From Lachnospiraceae bacterium UBA3863 (lineage in GTDB: Bacteria > Bacillota > Clostridia > Lachnospirales > Lachnospiraceae): DNA of 9,699 bases. The stretch spans positions 1 to 9,699 of the forward strand of contig DGGX01000068.1 in the NCBI GenBank assembly GCA_002392385.1, written 5' to 3'. The translations under genes and the position numbers were made by a program. Positions 5,976 through 9,699 of the stretch are shown piece after piece. The notes beneath the pieces are model-generated. The model had not been told where the DNA came from, made no database searches, and saw only the letters and a list, made by a program, of their open reading frames with translations. Each line of letters starts with the position of its first letter. Positions within the stretch are counted from its first letter, which is position 1.

Positions 5976-7016
5976 TTACTGCACAATCTGTAATCTTCCG
6001 GGCAGTACCCTGACAGAAATATGAGAGGAGCGGCAGGAGACTTCTCCGTCGGTCTGGACCCAGAGAGGGCGGTCGGCACAGAGGGTGAAGGCTGCGCCGC
6101 GTTCTTCGGTGACGCCGGGATAGCGGATATGTCCTCCCTTATAGGCGTGGGGGAAGATCCGGAAGAACTGGGGACGGTGGATGTCGGAGGCCGTACAGAG
6201 GTCGAGGCGGCCGTCGTCGGCGCTGGCGTGAGGGCAGAACTGGAAGCCGCCGCCCTGGTACTGGTGATTCATGAAGGCAGCGAACAGAAGCCGATTGTAG
6301 TGAAGGACAGTGCCGACCGGTCTGGAGGTGTTGTCGACATTATCCCCGCCGGTGTTAGCTCCGTCACCATCAAGTCCGGAAGACATGTCTCTGTCATCCT
6401 CCCCCTCAAACGTCACATCACAATCAGCCATCTGGCTGGTGAAGATCAGGCGGATGGCGGAGGCGATGTAGATGAGCTTGCCGAGGCGGAGGAGGTTGAG
6501 GACGGATTTGAAGCGGGAGGCAGCGGCGGCGTGGCAGCATTCGGCGTCGAAGCCGATCCCGCAGCCGACGTTGAAGAGGCGGCGGGCGTATTGGGGGTCT
6601 TCCATGCCGGGCAGGATGTCGGTGCGGTCGTGGAAGAGGACTTCGCCAACGTCCAGGCGGCGGAGGACCCGGCCCTCAAGGACGGCGTCGATGATGCGGT
6701 CGCGGTCGCGGGGCAGCTGCATGTCGCGGCCCATGTCGTTGCCGGAGCCCACCTGGAGGAAGCCGACGCGGGTCTTTTCGAAGTCGCGGATGCCGTTGAC
6801 GGCCTCGTTGAGGGAGCCGTCGCCGCCCAGAAGGAAGAGGGTATTGTCGCTGCCGTCGGAGGTGATCTCCGCGCAGATCTGTTCGATGCTCCGGTCGAGG
6901 GTGGACATGTGGACCTTGTAGGGGCGTCCGGAGGACGCGAAACGGGGCTCGATTTTATGCCACACCTTCAGGCTCTGGCCGCCGCTGGAGGTGGGGTTGA
7001 TAATGATATGCAGCAT
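5976..7016 (-). CDS. Diacylglycerol kinase-family lipid kinase (DagK/YegS-like)
   Basis: The 346-residue protein begins MLHIIINPTSSGG, the usual start of the family. It has the nucleotide-binding motif GGDGSLNEAVNGI (64-76), GSGNDMGRD (90-98), the conserved FNVGCGIGFDAE (148-159), DGRLDL (268-273) and QTDGE (321-325), the last near the catalytic end of the beta-sandwich domain. Such enzymes phosphorylate diacylglycerol or related lipids with ATP, often to recycle diacylglycerol released during envelope synthesis. The start at 7016 is chosen because AAGGGAGG (minus strand, 7032-7025) lies 8 nt upstream, although the frame stays open far beyond it. Residues about 203-236 form a Gly/Asp/Asn-rich stretch that looks like an insertion between beta strands. 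The exact lipid substrate cannot be read from the sequence. Confidence 0.9.
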   Translation of the reverse strand: MLHIIINPTSSGGQSLKVWHKIEPRFASSGRPYKVHMSTLDRSIEQICAEITSDGSDNTLFLLGGDGSLNEAVNGIRDFEKTRVGFLQVGSGNDMGRDMQLPRDRDRIIDAVLEGRVLRRLDVGEVLFHDRTDILPGMEDPQYARRLFNVGCGIGFDAECCHAAAASRFKSVLNLLRLGKLIYIASAIRLIFTSQMADCDVTFEGEDDRDMSSGLDGDGANTGGDNVDNTSRPVGTVLHYNRLLFAAFMNHQYQGGGFQFCPHASADDGRLDLCTASDIHRPQFFRIFPHAYKGGHIRYPGVTEERGAAFTLCADRPLWVQTDGEVSCRSSHISVRVLPGRLQIVQ

Positions 7017-7040
7017 AGTGGATGCCTCCCTTCTCTGACC

Positions 7041-7069
7041 ATTATACAGGGAGGGGCAAAAATTGACTA
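7041..7069 (-). promoter_or_regulatory. Probable leftward promoter of the lipid kinase gene
   Basis: On the minus strand, TATAAT (7046-7041) is preceded with 17-nt spacing by TAGTCA (7069-7064), a four-of-six match to TTGACA. The predicted transcript would have a very short leader ending at the AAGGGAGG site. Confidence 0.5.
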
Positions 7070-7096
7070 TAACAATGCCGGCGGATGGAGTATAAT
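7069..7096 (+). promoter_or_regulatory. Candidate rightward promoter of the lipoprotein gene
   Basis: A consensus TATAAT lies at 7091-7096. The best -35 candidate is ATAACA (7069-7074) at 16-nt spacing. The better hexamer TTGACT (7063-7068) is 22 nt away, which is too far. A 6-bp inverted repeat, ATGCAG/CTGCAT (7105-7120), starts about where transcription would begin and could be an operator or a leader hairpin. Confidence 0.4.
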
Positions 7097-7142
7097 ATTT
7101 CTGAATGCAGCGTACTGCATATACTACAAGGGAGGAAATCGA

Positions 7143-8234
7143 ATGATTAAAAACACAAAGATCTGGCTGAGTATTCTTATGGCTTCTGTGATGGTTCTGT
7201 CCATGGCGGCTTGCGGTAAGGCACCGGAGGAGAAGCCGGCCGAGGAGGCACAGGCAGAAGCAACAGAAGAGGCACAGGCAGAGGAACCGGCGGAAGAGCC
7301 GGCGGAAACGCAGGAAGCCGCGGCGGAAACACAGGAAGCTGAGGCGGAAACACAGGAAGCTGAGGCAGCGCCCCTTGCGCCGGTGGTGACCTACAGGGAT
7401 GCTTTTGACACCGTGACGCTGTCGGTGCCGGAGTCCATCAATGACAAGGTCACGGTGCAGATGCCGGAAGCCGATGAGGACGGGATTATCTTCTATGTCT
7501 TCGAGAATGCTTCCGCCGAGGCGGCTGCCAAGCTCGGCAACGATGACGGCGGCGCGGGCTACCTTTTCAGCATCGGCGTGACGGATCAGGCTTATGCCGA
7601 GGATCTCATCGCCCACGACTATCCCGGCGTGGAAGTTTTTGCCAAGGATGATACAGGCAACTACTATGTCTTCAACCATGCGACGGATGTCCGGCTGGTC
7701 CGCGAGGACGGCGGCTACACGGACGAGGCGCTGGCGGACTGGGAGAAGCTCAACACCTGGGCATGGTCGATCCAGGGCACCTTCATCGCCGACAACGGCC
7801 TGTCTTATGAAGGCGTGGAAGGCAGTGAGCTGACGGCGGATACTTTTGCCAACGGATATTTCCGCATGATCGGCGGCCTGGAAGAGGGAACAGCCGGTTC
7901 TTCCCTGGAGCTGGCGCAGGCGGCCTGCGATGCCATGACCTTCGCGGCGGTCAACAATCTGGGCGCCAGAGACAACGACAAGGCCCGCGATCTCATGCTG
8001 GAAGCCTGGGACAGCCTGACCCAGGAAGAGCAGGCGGCCTTCGACGCGCACTTCATGGACGTGGTGATGCTGATGGACAGCACCGTGGCGGACTGGGAGG
8101 CCAACAAGGGCCAGTTTGAGGACGCCGGATGCGGCGACAAGATGGAAATGCTGGTAGGAATGGAAAGCGCACGGACTGCCTGGGACAGGCTCAAGAGCAA
8201 CACCCTGACCCTGGGCAATTCTGACGGCGAGTAA
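7143..8234 (+). CDS. Lipoprotein of unknown function with acidic repeat linker
   Basis: I do not recognise a named family. The 363-residue protein has a lipoprotein signal with lipobox MAAC and the lipidated Cys at residue 24. A low-complexity Ala/Glu/Gln/Pro linker (about 28-79) follows. The folded part begins at VVTYRDAFDTVTLSVPESI. A beta-rich region, TVQMPEADEDGIIFYVFEN then AGYLFSIGVTDQAY, resembles from memory a domain common in secreted proteins of Lachnospiraceae, in which a charged strand precedes a FY strand and a G-[YF]-LFSI strand. The C-terminal part (about 235-355) is helical, rich in Ala, Met and Asp. AAGGGAGG lies 7 nt before the ATG. It is divergent from the lipid kinase gene, and no terminator separates it from the folT promoter. 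It is likely displayed on the outer face of the membrane; the ligand or role is unknown. Confidence 0.85.
   Translation: MIKNTKIWLSILMASVMVLSMAACGKAPEEKPAEEAQAEATEEAQAEEPAEEPAETQEAAAETQEAEAETQEAEAAPLAPVVTYRDAFDTVTLSVPESINDKVTVQMPEADEDGIIFYVFENASAEAAAKLGNDDGGAGYLFSIGVTDQAYAEDLIAHDYPGVEVFAKDDTGNYYVFNHATDVRLVREDGGYTDEALADWEKLNTWAWSIQGTFIADNGLSYEGVEGSELTADTFANGYFRMIGGLEEGTAGSSLELAQAACDAMTFAAVNNLGARDNDKARDLMLEAWDSLTQEEQAAFDAHFMDVVMLMDSTVADWEANKGQFEDAGCGDKMEMLVGMESARTAWDRLKSNTLTLGNSDGE
7302..7364 (+). repeat. Three 21-bp tandem repeats encoding AETQEA[AE]
   Basis: Units begin at 7302, 7323 and 7344. The second and third are identical (GCGGAAACACAGGAAGC plus TGAG) and the first differs at a few positions. 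They encode AETQEAA, AETQEAE and AETQEAE in the lipoprotein linker. Being a multiple of three, gain or loss of copies would keep the frame. Confidence 0.85.
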
Positions 8235-8238
8235 GGCA

Positions 8239-8267
8239 TTGCCATTTGGATGGTTTGTGTCTATAAT
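8239..8267 (+). promoter_or_regulatory. Promoter of the folT transcript
   Basis: TTGCCA (8239-8244) and a consensus TATAAT (8262-8267) are separated by 17 nt, starting only 5 nt after the stop codon of the lipoprotein gene. Transcription would start near 8274, about 9 nt before the first riboswitch helix. Confidence 0.75.
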
Positions 8268-8282
8268 GGGCATGCAAACAGA

Positions 8283-8416
8283 AGCAGAGTAGGAACAGGC
8301 GCGTCAAGTGCCGGCTGAACAGGGAGTTGACAGCCGGACGAAGGATCCTGTCAGGACGGGACCCCTCACAGGGGGACGTCGAGAGATCCGCGGTGCCTGT
8401 ACCGCATCCCGCTGCT
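8283..8416 (+). promoter_or_regulatory. Tetrahydrofolate (THF) riboswitch aptamer
   Basis: The conserved pieces appear in order: AGAGTAG (8286-8292), GCGTCAAGTG (8301-8310), a hairpin whose loop holds GGGAGTTG (8322-8329), ACGAAGG (8338-8344), CCGCGGTG (8388-8395) and GCATCCC (8404-8410). Helices can be drawn as follows. The closing stem is AGCAG (8283-8287) with CTGCT (8412-8416). The next is ACAGGC (8295-8300) with GCCTGT (8395-8400). A 7-bp hairpin is CCGGCTG (8311-8317) with CAGCCGG (8331-8337). The pseudoknot GGGA (8322-8325) with TCCC (8407-8410) is typical of the class. The arm at 8343-8389 is much longer than the few nucleotides in the compact members I remember. The folT gene just downstream agrees with ligand and role. 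Confidence 0.88.
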
Positions 8417-8541
8417 ACATATCTGGATCTGACCGCCAGTCCGCGGAGCGGACGGCCCCGGAAGGGGCGGCTGCCCTGACGGAGCGGAGCGAGAGACCTC
8501 CTCTTATGTAGTATGGGATTCTACATGAGAGGAGGTTTTTT
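8413..8541 (+). terminator. folT expression platform: antiterminator and terminator that also buries the ribosome binding site
   Basis: A 16-bp stem, ACCTCCTCTTATGTAG (8496-8511) with CTACATGAGAGGAGGT (8521-8536), has one T/G wobble and a 9-nt loop. T-run 8536-8541 follows, so it is a strong intrinsic terminator. Its right arm contains AGAGGAGG (8528-8535), the folT ribosome binding site. The competing pairing is TGCTACATA (8413-8421) with TATGTAGTA (8505-8513), 9 bp including one wobble. This would dismantle the terminator. It shares 8413-8416 with the riboswitch closing stem, so bound ligand should favour the terminator and switch folT off. Two small hairpins (8439-8453 and 8455-8468) lie between the competing arms. 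Confidence 0.8.
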
Positions 8542-8542
8542 C

Positions 8543-9097
8543 ATGGAGAAGACCAGGAGGAACATCTGGACAGCGTCGCTTTCGGAGATGAAGAAACTGA
8601 AGGTACTGACGGTCTGCGGCATGATGTGCGCGCTGGCTCTGGTCCTGAATATGACCACGACCTTCAACATCGGACCCTACATCCGGATCGGGGTGTCGGG
8701 CATACCGGCCCAGATCGTGGACTATCTGTTCGGACCGGTGGCGGGCGGCATCTTCGGCGGCGTGCTGGACGTGGTCAAATACTTCCTGCGGCCGGACGGG
8801 AACTTTTTCCCCGGTTTTACCATAAGCGGGATAGTCGGGGGCGTTCTGTACGGCCTTGTCCTCTATGGGCACAGGCCGACGGTTCCCAGGATCCTGGCCG
8901 CCCAGGCCCTGGTCAAGACGGTGGTCAACATCGGGCTCAACAGTATCTGGCTCCACATGCTCTACGGCCAGGCCCTGGTGGTCCTGCTGCCGTCCCGCTG
9001 TGTCTCCAACCTGGTCATGCTCCCCATCGATACGGCCCTGCTCTATCTGATGCTGCGGATCCTGGACGGCCCCATGAAGAGAGTGCTGGCCGACTGA
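8543..9097 (+). CDS. folT: Folate ECF transporter substrate-binding subunit FolT
   Basis: This 184-residue membrane protein is of the usual size for an ECF S component. A short basic N-terminus (MEKTRRNIWTASLSEMKKLK) precedes about six hydrophobic helices. Segments such as ALALVLNMTTTFNIGPYIRIG, IPAQIVDYLFGPVAGGIFGGVLDVVKYFL and the FPGFTISGIVGGVLYGL stretch fit the folate family of S components. These bind folate in the membrane and work with a shared EcfT/EcfA/EcfA' module, which is not in this window. The ATG at 8543 is chosen over the in-frame ATGs at 8513 and 8525 because those lie inside the terminator hairpin, whereas GGAGG (8531-8535) is 7 nt before 8543. The upstream THF riboswitch strongly supports the folate assignment. 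Confidence 0.92.
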   Translation: MEKTRRNIWTASLSEMKKLKVLTVCGMMCALALVLNMTTTFNIGPYIRIGVSGIPAQIVDYLFGPVAGGIFGGVLDVVKYFLRPDGNFFPGFTISGIVGGVLYGLVLYGHRPTVPRILAAQALVKTVVNIGLNSIWLHMLYGQALVVLLPSRCVSNLVMLPIDTALLYLMLRILDGPMKRVLAD

Positions 9098-9162
9098 GGG
9101 GGGCCAGGAGCACCGGCGTACGGAGGAGAGAGACTGCGGACTGCCGTTAGGGGAAAAAGGCC

Positions 9163-9191
9163 TTGACTTTTGCACGTTGAAGCGCTATCAT
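9163..9191 (+). promoter_or_regulatory. Promoter of the T-box-controlled transcript
   Basis: TTGACT (9163-9168) and TATCAT (9186-9191) are separated by 17 nt, predicting a start of transcription near 9198, about 25 nt before the first T-box helix. The 65 nt between the folT stop and this promoter show no gene and no clear terminator. Confidence 0.7.
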
Positions 9192-9222
9192 TCAAATAAT
9201 TTCATTACATTAAACCGTTGAT

Positions 9223-9601
9223 GCGGAGATAAAGCAGGAGGGGCACTCCCAGAGAGTCCGGGAAGGTGAGAGCCGGACAGAACGCTGACCTGCAAATGGA
9301 CCGCTGAGGGCGCGATGAAAAGGGCAGCACTGCAGGCGAGCCCCGCAGCTTCCGTAAGGGAAGCCGGGAAGGCGCGGCAGGGTGTTCCCCCAGTATCCCG
9401 CGACGTGAGGCATACGTCAGTTGCCGGGAGTTTGTCGGAACTCCGCAGAGAGTGTGGTTGACACAAAGCAGGGTGGCACCGCGGATCATAAACATAGGAA
9501 GAGGAACCTGGCGGCAGGCGCGGAATCAGGAGCGCGGCGCGGTTCCCTGAGCATGGAAGATTCGTCCCTGACAGAGTTATTGGCTCTGTCAGGGACTTTT
9601 T
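9223..9601 (+). promoter_or_regulatory. Tryptophan T-box leader (UGG specifier)
   Basis: The T-box core AGGGTGGCACCGCG is at 9470-9483. Stem I is closed by GCGG (9223-9226) with CCGC (9301-9304). Its next helix is GCAGG (9234-9238) with CCTGC (9289-9293), leaving a specifier loop of AGATAAA (9227-9233) opposite AAATGGA (9294-9300). The triplet TGG (9297-9299), followed by the usual purine, reads as a Trp codon. The upper part has AGAGAG (9251-9256), partly within a GTCCGG/CCGGAC stem (9256-9261 with 9273-9278), as in other T-boxes. Another hairpin is GCTTCC/GGAAGC (9348-9364). Uncharged tRNA-Trp would stabilise the antiterminator, in which CAGGG (9469-9473) can pair with CCCTG (9566-9570). 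At about 380 nt the leader is longer than usual. No protein gene is supported in it. Confidence 0.9.
9564..9601 (+). terminator. T-box intrinsic terminator
   Basis: GTCCCTGACAGAG (9564-9576) and CTCTGTCAGGGAC (9584-9596) form a perfect 13-bp stem with a 7-nt loop, followed directly by five T residues (9597-9601). Its left arm contains the bases that pair with the T-box core in the antiterminated form, the standard arrangement. Confidence 0.93.
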
Positions 9602-9636
9602 CATTTTATGGGTTCCCTCTCAGAAGCCCGGACCTC

Positions 9637-9658
9637 CCCGGCGGGCTGTACAGCCGGG
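9637..9658 (+). promoter_or_regulatory. Hairpin just upstream of the last gene
   Basis: CCCGGC (9637-9642) pairs with GCCGGG (9653-9658). Inside lies the perfect 12-bp palindrome GGCTGTACAGCC (9644-9655), which would be an alternative fold. It ends only a few bases before the weak GAAGG ribosome binding site (9664-9668), so it could affect translation. No further evidence of a role. Confidence 0.3.
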
Positions 9659-9674
9659 AGAAAGAAGGCATGCG

Positions 9675-9699
9675 ATGATCAAAGAAGCCATTATCAAGA
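9675..9699 (+). CDS. trpD: Start of a gene, probably anthranilate phosphoribosyltransferase (TrpD); cut by the window end
   Basis: Only eight codons are visible, MIKEAIIK. This matches the usual opening of clostridial TrpD proteins as I remember them, and the upstream Trp-specific T-box supports a tryptophan gene. TrpD transfers phosphoribose from PRPP to anthranilate in tryptophan synthesis. The ATG at 9675 follows GAAGG with a spacing of 6 nt. The ATG at 9670 is in another frame and stops after two codons. The identification rests on very little protein sequence. Confidence 0.5.

Noticed and set aside
6021..7142. Extension of the lipoprotein frame upstream to 6021
   Set aside because: The extension is antisense to the lipid kinase gene. 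The lipoprotein signal peptide and ribosome binding site place the start at 7143.
5976..8273. 765-codon leftward open frame covering the lipid kinase gene and the antisense of the lipoprotein gene
   Set aside because: Only the last 346 codons look like a protein family, and they have their own AAGGGAGG site and typical MLHIIINP start. The upstream part is a Cys/Arg/Leu-rich antisense shadow of the lipoprotein gene.
8308..8511. Small open frame (67 codons) inside the folT leader
   Set aside because: It lies within the riboswitch and terminator, has no ribosome binding site, and its bases are explained by RNA helices.
9296..9298. ATG (Met) as the T-box specifier
   Set aside because: The triplet next to the loop end and followed by A is TGG, as in other T-boxes. 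The Trp reading also fits the downstream gene start.
9188..9678. Small open frames on both strands within the T-box leader
   Set aside because: The region is accounted for by T-box helices, core and terminator. None of the frames has a ribosome binding site or protein similarity.
1..9699. CRISPR array, tRNA, rRNA, insertion sequence, phage or attachment site
   Set aside because: No regularly spaced repeats, no cloverleaf, no transposase or integrase frame, and no flanking inverted or direct repeats were seen. The tandem repeats present are short and lie within linkers or one intergenic gap.

Overview
The window looks like chromosomal DNA from a GC-rich, fibre-degrading member of the Clostridia, probably a Lachnospiraceae-type gut anaerobe. 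This is inferred from the gene content, the near-uniform AAGGGAGG-type ribosome binding sites, the lipoprotein signals, and two Firmicutes-style RNA switches (a tetrahydrofolate riboswitch and a tryptophan T-box). No phage, transposon, CRISPR or tRNA sequence was seen.

Layout. (1) Positions 1-5852 form a cellobiose/cellodextrin utilisation locus. The 5' part of a GH94 cellobiose phosphorylase gene runs leftward out of the window. It is divergent from a rightward set: a LacI-family regulator, a CUT1-type sugar-binding lipoprotein and two permeases. The AT-rich region between the divergent genes (1069-1412) carries one well-formed promoter for each direction and three CG-centred operator-like sites. 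There is no transport ATPase here, so the transporter probably uses a shared ATPase encoded elsewhere. Strong hairpins sit at the regulator/binding-protein and binding-protein/permease junctions, where they could set different expression levels within one transcript. (2) Positions 5853-5975 hold two hairpins between convergent genes. (3) Positions 5976-8234 hold a leftward diacylglycerol-kinase-family lipid kinase gene, divergent from a rightward gene for a lipoprotein of unknown function with an acidic repeat linker. (4) Positions 8235-9097 hold a promoter, a tetrahydrofolate riboswitch with an enlarged side arm, a terminator that also buries the ribosome binding site, and the folate ECF transporter subunit gene folT. 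(5) Positions 9098-9699 hold a promoter and a long T-box leader with a UGG (Trp) specifier, followed by the first codons of a gene that is probably trpD.

How the parts work together. Cellobiose or short cellodextrins would be captured by the lipoprotein, imported by the two permeases with a shared ATPase, and split by phosphate to glucose-1-phosphate and glucose. The LacI-type protein would sense the sugar and act on both divergent promoters. The right-hand part is separate: folate uptake controlled by tetrahydrofolate, and tryptophan synthesis controlled by uncharged tRNA-Trp. The most notable non-coding result is the folT leader. A 9-bp antiterminator can be drawn that shares four bases with the riboswitch closing helix, and the competing terminator contains the Shine-Dalgarno sequence. 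The window contains no convincing wholly new system. The least explained items are the unknown lipoprotein, the enlarged riboswitch arm and the intercistronic hairpins.
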